A stretch of DNA of 64,000 nucleotides from Chionis minor (taxonomy: Eukaryota; Chordata; Aves; Charadriiformes; Chionididae), in contig VZSF01001350.1 of the NCBI GenBank assembly GCA_013398295.1, positions 259,833-323,832 on the forward strand, in the 5' to 3' direction. The notes beneath the pieces are model-generated. The model searched no databases. It worked only from the letters and a program-made list of their open reading frames with translations, and had not been told where the DNA came from. The translations under genes were made by a program, and so were the position numbers. This document shows, one piece after another, positions 13,101 through 25,100 of this stretch (position 1 is the first letter of the stretch; each line of letters opens with the position of its first letter).

Positions 13101-16100
13101 TGTAGAAATCAATTTTCCATTTCTGTAACAAATTGACCTTAACACCTACAACATTTTCTTGTTATCTCAGGTTTTTCATATATGTTTGAAGGGTAGGTGT
13201 TAGTGGTTTAGAAAGGAAGAATGATTAGTTATTTTTGGTTGTGCTCCACCCTTAATTCCTTAGTAGAATTTTAAGATACCTGTTTTAAGACCCGTGGGAG
13301 ATCTGGGGACTCCAAGTGCATATTAATGCAAGTACAATTTAGGATGGGTCATATAGAAGCTTTATTAATTTCCTGGTTCCGGCAGGGACAGGGTTAATAC
13401 CTGGCACAGCACAGGTATTCCATACCACGTGACGCCATTCCCAGTATTTAGGGGGAGCCGGCCGGGGAGGGGAGTTCCCAGTTTGGGAGCAGGCGGGAGT
13501 GGTCCGGATCTGGTTGGTGCGCGGTGGTACGGTACCCCTATTTATGCATTCCGCTGCCAGTGCTATTGTTGTTGTTTTGCCGGTTTTTCTTTGTTGTTCT
13601 GTTAAATTGCTTTTTATCTCAACCCACGAGTTTTTGCCTTTTTATTCCAATTTTCCCTCGCCGCTGCGAGATNCAGGGTTAATACCTGGCACAGCACAGG
13701 TATTCCATACCACGTGACGCCATTCCCAGTATTTAGGGGGAGCCGGCCGGGGAGGGGAGTTCCCAGTTTGGGAGCAGGCGGGAGTGGTCCGGATCTGGTT
13801 GGTGCGCGGTGGTACGGTACCCCTATTTATGCATTCCGCTGCCAGTGCTATTGTTGTTGTTTTGCCGGTTTTTCTTTGTTGTTCTGTTAAATTGCTTTTT
13901 ATCTCAACCCACGAGTTTTTGCCTTTTTATTCCAATTTTCCCTCGCCGCTGCGAGATTTGGGTGAGCGGCCGCGTGGTTCTTTGTGCCGGCTGAGGCCAA
14001 ATCACGACAATTAACTTTGATCATAGTGAGCAAACATTCAGACAGCACCTCCCCCTCTGCTCTCCTGTGCCAAGTGGTTGCAGAGAGCCAACCAGCTTTT
14101 TGTTTCAGAAAAAAAAAAAAAAAAAAAAANNNNNNNNNNNNNNNNNNNNNNNNNNNNNNNNNNNNNNNAAAAAAAAAAAAAAAAAAGGTGAGGAAAAACA
14201 ATCCTTTAAATGTTAGCAAAGTCAGGTATCGATCCCTGGAATGGATGAACTGCTTAAGTAGCTTGGTAACAGCTACAATTCTAAGAAGGAATCAAACAGT
14301 ACATAATGGGACAATGTAGAAAGAAGGCTCTTCGTGGAGCCTATAGGAGTGGCACACCCACTATTATCTTAGCCAGAAGTGGAAACAGTCACAGACTGTT
14401 AGCTTTTAGTTAAAAGGAATGTTTTAGGGTAAATGTTTTAGTTAGAATATTTTGTAAGGTATGTTTTTGTAAGGACAAACTTCTTAGGCAGATCTGTCAA
14501 ATCTTAAGTATTAGTACTTTTACTACCACAGACCACATCCAGACTGATCTGTGTTTAATGTTAAACTAAACTGGTGTCTACAGGGCTTTTTAATGGACAG
14601 ACTGTTGCTTACTCTTCCAGAGCTGCAAACTGCTGGACTTCTTTAGCCTCTTGACACAATGGCCACTATGCTTTTGGTAGAGCTCTGAGAGGTCAGAGGC
14701 ACCTAGTAAAATTGACTTAATCTTGCTCAAGTCCAAGCCACTTTGGCATTAATTTAAAGAGCAACCAAAAGGCTGTCTGCGAAATACTTTTATCCATAAA
14801 CTCCATCTACACTTGTTATACCACAAAGTATAACTTGCATGGTAAAATACGCTCAAGTAGTGGCTACACTCCTGATAAGGAATGTAAAATGCTGGTAGGG
14901 AAAAAACATGCAAGCCTTTGTTTAATATTTGCTGCTTTTGAAAATTTTGTGTTTACTCGGAATGTTATTGGAGAAGTTGTTTATGAATCCAAGTATTTGC
15001 CAAGCAGACTCCTAGCCCCCATTCTGCAGTTTCAGGAAAGTAATATTATTATAACAATACAAAACCCACATGATTTCCTTGTAATTATTCTTTTCTAGTG
15101 TTCAGACTATGACTTATGCCAAAGAATATCAGGACAAAGGCAACACCCTGATTCAGGGCAGGTATATCAGAGGAACGAGTGGGATCCTAATGTTATTGAA
15201 AAGCATAAGAAAGAAAAAGATCAGCATGAAGAAGAGAATGAAGAAGAAGATGAGGAGCAGGAAGAAGAGGTAAATATTGCTGATTTCTAAAGAGTGATAA
15301 GTATTATAATTGTATAATTGTACTCTAGACAAAGCAGAGCAAATTCTGATATTCTAAAATATCACCATACTACATTATGAATTTTTTTTTGCTGAATTCT
15401 CATCTTAATTCAGTTTCTGTTCTACTTTAAGAGATGTGGGATAATACTTAAATGGTAGGTTTAAATGACAGCGAATGGTGATTATTGTATAGCTTAGCCT
15501 GGATTCAGTCTCTAACTTAGAAGTCACTGAACTGTTTCTTGCTATAAGTTAAAAGGGTGTGTCATGATAACAGTGACTCTATATTGTCTGTTTCTTGGTC
15601 TAAGCAAATAAGAGTGCTTAATTTTTGTGTATTGCAGAAAATTTTACTAGTATTTGCAGCATACGTGCTTGTTTTCTGGTTTTGGTGTTAGCCTATTGCG
15701 AATGATTTTTTTTAAATGAAAGTATTAATTTTGAATTCAGGTTGAATTGTTCTGGTTTATAATGCTGGCCAGAGACTTATCAATGCAAGTTCTAGGCACA
15801 TACCTCTCAATCTGCAGAAACACTGCTTCATCAGGATAGGATCATGGTCAGCAATCACTGGGCTAATACTCAGTGCAATACTCTGGAAAGCTACTTTATT
15901 TGCCTTTGAATAAAGACAAAAATTAGTTTAGTACATTAGTTTATTTCTTGAAACATTTAAGTTTTCATTTTGCAGACGGCAGAAGATGCACTTATGACAT
16001 CAGAATTTTTACACCAATTGGTACAGAGGCCTGAAGATATTCTTGAAAACGCAGAGGAAAGAGTTGGAACATACAAGGATATAATGCTTCGTCCTTTAGA

Positions 16101-19100
16101 AGTAAGGAAAAGCAGGACATTATGATTATGCATAGCAAAAGATTGCTTAAAATATCTTGCACTTTTTTTTTTAGTTTGAGATTTATTGTATGGAAGTGGG
16201 CACAAGGCATACTACAACATATCCGCAAGTTCTGAAATTCATACTGAAATGAATGATACAAGGTTATCATCTGTAGGTGTTGCTTCTACACTGTAAAGAT
16301 AAAGTAATCCAGTTAAAAAAAAAAGTTAAACTGTACCTGCCACCACAGACACTTCCCTAATCTAGGAAGTGAAGTATTTGAAGAGCCCGGTGTATCATCA
16401 CTATTACCAGAGTCCATTCTAGTATGGAATCCCGTAAGAAATCTGCTCTTTGCATCCACTGCCTTTCACTCCAATAGATTCTCTTCCTCACCTGCTTCAT
16501 TACCTGCAGATTTATATACTAAATAATTAGCCCATCAGTTTGCTTTATCATCTATTTAATTTCTGCAGCTGTGACATTGGTTTTTTCTCTCCTTGTTGTG
16601 TTCAGGAAGGTCGGATTTACTATGTATATTCCCCCGTCATTCCCCCACCCCCTCAAAAAAACCCAAAAAACCCAGAACAGGTCCAAAGCAATAATTCATT
16701 CTTTTCTTTCTTCTTTTCTGTAATGTCCTCACACAAGCAACTGGAAAAGCCTCATGTTTGCTGTGCACTTGAAAATTACTGTTTATTTATGCCATTCAGT
16801 TTCCCTATGGATTAAATAAACCTATAGATAAAATTGTGTAAAACTGGCATAATGTTCTTCACTAGAGTAACAAGCTTGTTACTGCTGTGAAGGGGAAAGC
16901 AGAAAATGTGATATCTTCAATGATTATACAATCTCACACAGATTTCTCTTAAGCAAACCAATAGAAGGTTGTTTAGATTAAATTATGTTAGGATGTACAT
17001 CAAACTTCAACACTTTCAACACGTTCCGCTAGTTGGTATGTCTTACTTAGCCTTCATTAATGATGAATGTATTAGTGAATATACTTAGTGGTCCACTAAT
17101 ACATTAAAAGAATGTAGGGGTCTATCATTGGCCCAGGTACAAGTTGAGATGATGAAATTGAAAAGAAAGCTTACAAGATGTGCAGTTTGCACTGAACTGG
17201 GATACACAGATAGAAAGAACTTTGGAGAACAGGCTATGATTTCTTGATAAGCTGTTAGGCTGAAATTGAGCAGAAATAAGTGTGAAATATTATAGTTAGG
17301 GAAGAAACCTAATGAACAACTAAAACATGAAAAAACTGGGTAGACCTCAGTACTGCAGACAATCTGCAATCTGTGGGGTTTAATTAATCATAAACTGAGT
17401 CAATAAATGTGCTGCTATTGCACAAAAGCAGATATTACGGATGTACTAATAAGACCATTGTATATATAAGAGAAACACGAACTATTATCTTTTCTGCAGA
17501 AGAGTATTAGAAAGAAGAAATTAGCTATTAACTATTTCTACCAAAGATAGGACAAATAATTTATAGTATAGAAGACTTAGACTAGGAACTCTGACCATAA
17601 GTGTAGAGAAAATCTGGAATAGATAGATTACTTAGAAAGCTGTCAAGTCACCTCCACTAGGGTTTTTCAGGGCTGGGTTTAGACCAGCATCTGTCAGGAA
17701 TGGAGTGAGTGTTCTCAATCATGCAGAGATATTAACAACAGATAGGGGATGTCTATTTTAGTCTAATATCTTATTTACCAATGTGAAAATTGAAAATAAG
17801 AAAAATCAATATTGTTCAAATTCTACAGAAACTGAGAGTCAGGATCAAAATGAAAACATTGGTCTCATATTTAATTGACATTGTCACCGTTTTCCAGAAA
17901 AGAATTAAGTTAGTCAATTAGAAGTTGAATTCATATGCAAAATGTTACTGTATCTAGATACCTTGTAGCTGTTTTGCGTTTGAGCTAGGATATCTAATTT
18001 TTTTCTGAACCCATTGTAACTCCAATTTTGGAATTTTCTTTGTATTTACCCATCACTAACTAAAAGTTTCCCTCCAGAAGATTTTATAAGTCATCAGCAG
18101 AATGAATGTTGGGTTTGCTGGACAATAGTCCAGCCTTTGATATGTATAGGAGCAGAATGAGCTTCAGTGTCACTATTGAGTTAACTATACTCAATTGATG
18201 AGTATGTCTTTGTTCTTGAACAGGACTTGATGGCTGAACAGGATTGTCAATATCTTATTGAACTGGATGGAAATCAGAAACCAGATGATCTCTTTGCAGT
18301 AAGCTATACACCAACTTAGTTAATCTCCACTAGAAAATAATTTCTCAGTTCTGTGGATTGTTTTCTTTATTAAGGTTTTGGCAAAAAATTGTGTATAAAA
18401 CTCATGTAATTACAAGTAGAAAACATGACTTTTGGAATGCTTACTTCTGTTACTCTATTAAAACAATTATAAGATTCACTGCACCGCCCCCCAGGCTTAC
18501 ATATATATTACGTATTTTCAGGCAGGCTACAAACTGTTGTATCATATCCATCTGGTTTTACCTCTTCATTTTGTGTATTAGTGTAAAATATCATTATTAA
18601 CGCAAGAACTTAAAACATTTTCGGTATTACAGATATACAGAATTGGCTTATGTTCTGCTGATGTCTGAAATAATAGCAGAATTTTTATGAACTTTGTTAT
18701 TGTTTTACAGTAGAATAGAAGACACTTCGTTCTTTTAACAATTCTGCTTACTGCTTGTGTCTAAATATTTAGCTCTTAACATAGCAACTCATTCACCCTA
18801 TTAAAAAACTACAATGATAAAATCTGAAGATAAATAATCCTATCCTCTGCCTCAGAAAAAAAGAGTTGCTTCAAATCAGAACCTAAAGTATGCGGTTGAA
18901 AACAAAGTGAGAGATTGTCTTTGACAACGTAGAAAGTGAGCTGCTCCTGCAGTTTCCCCTCTGTTGTTACAAACAAATTGAATCAATTACAATTCTTTAA
19001 ATATTATTTCAATTTATGCTTAACTTTACTACTGAGACTAAACTACTAAGAGTAGTAAAGTGGGGAAAAAAACCATTAATTTTGCAGAGTTGGAACATAA

Positions 19101-22100
19101 AATTTCCGTATTTGTGATCTGTTTGTGAACGTTGCAACATATTTATAGTAAAGACAATCAAGTTGTGTAATGATTCCAACCATTTTAGCTATAAGTAAGG
19201 GAAAGACCTATTATGAAACTAGTCCAAACATGACAAAATTTGATTTTTCATTGAAAGAACACTTGCATTCAAGCAAGATTACATTCAGGAAATACTTCAA
19301 TTAAATTTAATATCATCTGATTCTTGTTGACAGGCATCTGGTTTAAGTATCTTTTTAAATAAATTACCCAAAGCTGTATTACTTCCAAGTGTGCATAATC
19401 TGATCTCCTAAAGAGATTTTCCTCATTTGCAGATTGGAGCTCTTCTGAATACTTCCACTGCTTTGTGGGAAAGAATCTTTCAAAGCCTGTTTCTTTAGAA
19501 GGCTTGGGATTCACAACATAATGAAGAGATATAGAGGCTGTTGTTCAGCATTTTGTACTGCCTGTATCTACTAAATACCTTGTTAAAACTCCACTCAGTA
19601 ACTAGCTTGACTCCAAGCTAGAAAATGGGCCTTAGTATATATGTAGCTGTTACATATATAATAAGTTACAATTTCAAAAATACTTTGGGAGTCCTTTTGG
19701 ATCACAAAAGCCGTTCTGATTAGTACCAAGTAAAGAGTTATTTTCTCTTCAGTCAGTGGTAGTTCAACTTCAGTCTCTGGGTGTTCGAAATGGAGCTCCT
19801 ATAACTCGACTTCAAAGTCAGCAAGAAGAAATGCTGGAGGGACTGGAAAATGTAAGTGTGCTTTTCTAAAATGTGATTGACTGTAATAATTAGAAAAACA
19901 TTTTTTATTTTCTTCTGTGAGCTTATAACATCTTTGTTTCACAGCAACCAGTTTGTTCTACCATGCAATAAGGCATTTTTTGAGCCCTGATTTTCCAGAA
20001 ATGTTAATTTACAGTGATTCTGGGACTGAAATCCACTTAAAAGAGTATGAAAAGAAAGAAGTCTGTCATTAAAAAAAAAAAAGTTAGGTGATTATAATAA
20101 AATTTTGAACAAAATGTTTGTTTTATCAATAAAAGAAGAATTAATTCCATCCAGGAATATAATGAAGCTTTAGACAAAGGATAACAACCTCAGCAGCTGA
20201 CACTCAGCTCAGTCTTTACTCTTTTCCTGAACAAGAAACAGCATGCTAATACAAATTTAGCAACATCTTGCATAGCTGAAATCACATATATTGTCTTTTC
20301 TGTGATTAATTAGAACATGACAAATTAGTGCTGCATTTTTCTGAATCATGAGAGTTGTAATTTGTGTCCCTTAAAACTGAAAAACAGAAGTCTTTGCAGA
20401 CCTTTTCAGAGAAACAACCCTCCCTTCACGTTTCTGTTTTCTCAGTCCCTGACAAATTCACAAGTGAAGGACTTTCTGCATCAGAGGTCATCTATATTTA
20501 TTATTTAGTTAGTCTGTGTGTTTGTATTAGTCTGTGTAAGATTTTAGCATCCACAGTATTTGGGGCGAGGAGTTCTGCATTATATACAGAATTGCTTCCC
20601 TTTGTGTTGAACTTGCCACCTTTTAGCTCAGTCTCCTCTAGTTAGTTGTTGATATGCAAAAGTCAGTAAATTGTTTTGTTCTCTGTATCTGCCTTTTTAT
20701 AGCTCATGATTTCAGACTTCTGTCCTGTTCTTATGCAGCTGTCTTGTTCCTGGACTGAAGAGTTCCAGCCTACTTAATATTATTTCTTCTTACATGAAAA
20801 TCTTTATGTGATTGATCAGTCACATTACCTTTTTCTGAATTTTTTCCAATTCTACTGCATACTTTTTCAGATTAGGGTAGCATAATGTACATAGCAGTAA
20901 AGATGATGGCAGGATTTATACAATCATAGAATCATAGAATGTTAGGGGTTGGAAGGGACCTCTGGAGATTGTCTAGTCCAACCCCCTGCCAGAGTAGATT
21001 CACCTACAGCAGGTTGCACAATTAAAAAAATAAACCTTTATCTTCTATTCCCTCTAGTTTCCTAACATTCAGGTTGGTTTTCTGACTGCTCTTGGGCATT
21101 GACCAGATGTTTTCATGGATGCATATATCATAATTCCAAGATCTATTCCTGAGTAGTGACAGTCAATAACGACCTATCATTTTCTGTGTAAAACTGCTAT
21201 TTCAATGCCTGGCTTCCCAGATTCAGTTCTTCACAGTCAGCACTTGTCTGTACTTTCTCCAACCTCCTTAGAAGAAATCTCGGTCATTTTCTGTCGTCTT
21301 CAATAAATGGCTGATTTGTACCTTTTTATCTTTTTAAACTTCTGAAAATAATAAATGAAGCCTACAGGAACTATTTTAAGTACTATTTTTATTAAATAAA
21401 ATTGAAAAACTAAATAGTTTCTCCTTAAAATTGTCCTACAGTTCAGATATATGGATTTTAAAAAAAAATATTCTAAAAAGTGTGATGTGATGTGGGTTTC
21501 TTTTTAGGTTTGCTTATTTTCCAACAAAATATTTCAAAAAAGCCTAAGAACAAGGCATATGTAGCTTCAGACAAAAACTACTTATGCTGTTATTGCTGTT
21601 TCAATAAACAGGATGAACTTCTCCGGGTTCTGTCATCTTACGAACTAATAGCGCATAGATATCGATGGCGTAGAAGCAGGTGGGGGCAAGCATGTCCTGT
21701 GGCTCTAAAGGAAGGTGATATTGTAATGGGAAACCCAGACTTGGCTGTCAGGTTAGCAGAATTTGACTTTATTTTTATTCCTGTTTTAGAAGATAACTGT
21801 CTATACCTGTTAGCTTCTCTTCTTTTTTAAGTTTTCTAGGTAAGATGTATGTACTGTCATCCCCAGAGGCATTGAAAACATTTATGTTGAATCCACGGCC
21901 TTACCTGTTACCACCAATGCCACTTCCTCCTTGTAAAGTACTAGTATTTGGTCCTCCATTCTCTGGAAGAACAACTATTTGTAACCTAATTGCACACAAA
22001 TATAAAGGAAAGGTAGGTTTATAAACATCTTACATAACAAAGGTGTCAGCTGAGGCTTGGGAATCCGTTAAGCACATTCTTTCTCCTGTTGTGTTATCTA

Positions 22101-25100
22101 CATATAGATTACAGAAGAAACAGTAATTCAGTGAAATTAATTTATATAAAAGTAGCTAAATTTAAAAAATATTTTTATTTACCCTCTTATGTAAGATGAA
22201 TATTTATATGTTAATTACTTGTCTTAGCATAATAATATAATTAATAACTTTTATATCTAAGGTAACTAAATGTAAATGCAAATTAGAAATTATTTTTCCA
22301 CAAAATACCCTCCCTGCAATTGAATATGTAATTTTTTCTGAAATTTGCAGAGTTTTTCCAAATTAATTTCATGTATAGAAGTTGGATCAGATGCTATATT
22401 TCTTTCTTCTGTGATTTTATTTATTTTTTGAAATCTTTCACTAGGTTCTTGATATGGACAAACTCATTCAACCTCATATAGAAGCATCAAGAGAAGAAAA
22501 CATTGAGCAAGTGCGAAGGGATACAGTAGAAAAGGCTATAACAGCAGTGAAAAATAGGTTGGAATTAGAAAAGCAGTCAAGCGAATCAGGTGAATAAGGT
22601 GTTCCGTGGTCTTTGAAGCTATCTTATTTGTGTTAGGTTATTTACCTGAAGCAATTGCTATCACTTCAACTTACAAAATACTACAGAAGTTGTTACAGTT
22701 GTTATGCATTAAATATGAACTAAAAGAACATGCAGTGAAGAGAATAGCTGAGTAGAATTCAGTATTTTTGCTATTACATATAAATCCTCAGAAGTTGAGG
22801 GCTGCGTGTAAGAAAGTTTTCAGAGTTCTTTGTGAAAGAAGAAATTGGTTCTGACTGTTACTGATTGGAAACTTCCCATTTGAATGACTTTCTGACAAAT
22901 TAAATCTCTGCAGAATTTTCTTCAAGAAAGCAGCTTGTCAGCTAGGCTGATGTGAACCCATAATCTATAGATTTTCCACTTTGGAGCAGTCTTCCAAGTA
23001 TGTTGTCTCAGATGGCACATTCACAAGACTCTCCAGCTCTGGTCACATTCAGAATTCTTAAGCTGCTCAGGTTTTTGAAGCTTGACGAATTCAGAAAATA
23101 TTTTGAAAAGGTGAAAATAACATGTTTTTTTCAATATCTGTTAAACAAAATTTGGATTTTCTTTTTGCAGGAAAGTTTGTGGGGTTTTTTTTCCAAAAAT
23201 ATTTATTTGGAAATGGAGTTTTCCATTGAATTGGAAATGCTATTTCCAATTACCTCTAGCTGTGGTTCAAAAGGACAATCAGGCCATTTTGCCTTGTTCA
23301 ACTAAGCAAGGAATCACCATATTTCACTTACTCATGGGTAGATACATATCTAGCAAGAAGTCAGTATATTCCTCTGGTGCTGCAAAACATACAAGCTGAC
23401 AGTGATATAAAAACCCATTGGTGTTGCAGTAAGAATAATGGCAAATTATGACACCAAAACTGAAACCATTAAATGGTGGTATGTTCCAGTCCTGGCTATT
23501 TTGAGGACAAGTATGTGAAATTGTATTAAGATTAATGAGAACTTAATCCTAATTAATAACCTTAGAGAGCTCAAGCAATTTTATTGCAAAACAGAACTAC
23601 AAACAGACGAAGGATGTAAATTGTCATAGAAAGTAAGAAAGCTCCAGAAGGGGAAATTAAATAATTTTGGAAGCTTGAATCTAGATCTAGAGATAACTGT
23701 CCCAGAAAGTTTTCCCTATTCCTAACAAAATTATTTAGTTAATTGCCCAGTAAATTCTGCCTTTTGAGAGAACTGCAGAGAATCACTAAAAATTATGGAA
23801 AAGACTTAGATCAGTTTAATTAGGTAAATGACCCCTGACTGTCCTGAGTGTTCCCAAGTCCAGTTCAGGGATAGACAGCGAGGCTATGAAACTCCACTGA
23901 AGTTTGTGGTTTCTGTGTACTGTCAGAGTAGGTCAGGAGATGGAAGGACTCAATATCCATTTAATGCACAGAGGACTTTCAGACTACCTGTATTGTGATC
24001 TCATGGGCTGAACGTGGTTTCAGCGTAGTAAATGTGCATCTGGAAGGAATCAATTAGTTTGCATTTTCCAAGACTACTTTACCATGAGTGCCAAAGCATG
24101 GGAAGGATCAGGAGATTCACTTAAAACATGTTCTTCTGATTCAAACTAAAAAGGTAACATGTACATGCTCAGAGGGTCCCAGTTTGCTAATGTGCTCAGA
24201 TGACATCCAGCTCACACAGAACCGCATTGTTCTGTTTGGGGGGAAAATAGGGGAGGGTATTAAATCTGTTGAACTGAAGAAGTATTCAGGACGTGGTTTC
24301 CAACTCTTTTCTGGCTTTTGTCATATTTCTGATCTCTTTTCTTTTAAGGGGAGAAACAGATACTGCTTGAGAGCCATTTTTGTGTGTCAGGCTGATGGGT
24401 ACCAGTCTTGCCTTCACTAGGGCTGGAAAAGTGCTTGTGATTCCTAGGTGTGTTGGGGGATTCCACAGAATGGGAGGCTGCAGATGAACAGTGAGCTGAC
24501 ATGTAGCTGGTTCAGTCAGATGGATTTTGAGGTGAAATATTTTTGTAAAAGGGTGTTCTACCAATCTAGTTTTCTGTGAATGTAATATGATTTGATAACT
24601 ATAGGAGAATTGCAAGAACATAGTAGTGTCAGAGAAGCAGATGATTCCGAAGAAACCACTAAAACCAGAGAGGGAATAAACTTGGAAGAGGGGAGTGCAA
24701 TAAAATCTACCATCATCCAAAAAGGTAAAAACTAAATCTTAGCTATTTTAAGCATGTCACTCTATGCCTTCAGTGTGTCTTGCAAATTCAAAAGTGAAAG
24801 ATAATCTCTTTTTCTTTCTTCATTTACACCTGTAGAATTATTTTAAATTTTTTTGTTGCTGTTGCTGATACTATTGTTTTGAGAAGCCTAAAATGAAATG
24901 GTTATATTTTTCACTGAAATATTTTAACCCATTAATACCCCATTAGTGCCCAGGGAAAGAAATCACACTGACCTTTGTAGGAGCTAAACATGTGGTGAAA
25001 AGTTTGTTATTTTCACTTATGTATCTTTTTATAGCATAACATTGCTTCAGGAGTTTTTAATAGATAAGGAGAATAGATGTTAATTTACACACAAAAAACC

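Larger units (their letters stand above)
11238..15098 (+). other. AK9: AK9 intron between coding exons 5 and 6
   Basis: Contains a solo LTR (13369-14009) with a suspect internal duplication, and a poly-A run with a 39-base gap (14109-14186). The stretch 11860-12050 is GC-richer but unidentified. Confidence 0.9.
19852..21611 (+). other. AK9: AK9 intron between coding exons 9 and 10
   Basis: Contains an ancient - strand LINE remnant (about 20690-21240) split by a young CR1 end (20922-21020). The rest is AT-rich and featureless. Confidence 0.9.

Noticed and set aside
13499..14014. Two identical open frames starting [10 protein letters not shown]
   Set aside because: They are LTR sequence read twice because of the 284-bp duplication, and one runs through an N. 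No retroviral protein is encoded.
13899..14319. Open frames on both strands through poly-A/N
   Set aside because: They cross 39 unknown bases and a homopolymer, giving poly-Lys or poly-Phe. Not genes.
24286..24720. 144-codon frame on the - strand
   Set aside because: It is antisense to AK9 coding exon 13 and shows no motif.
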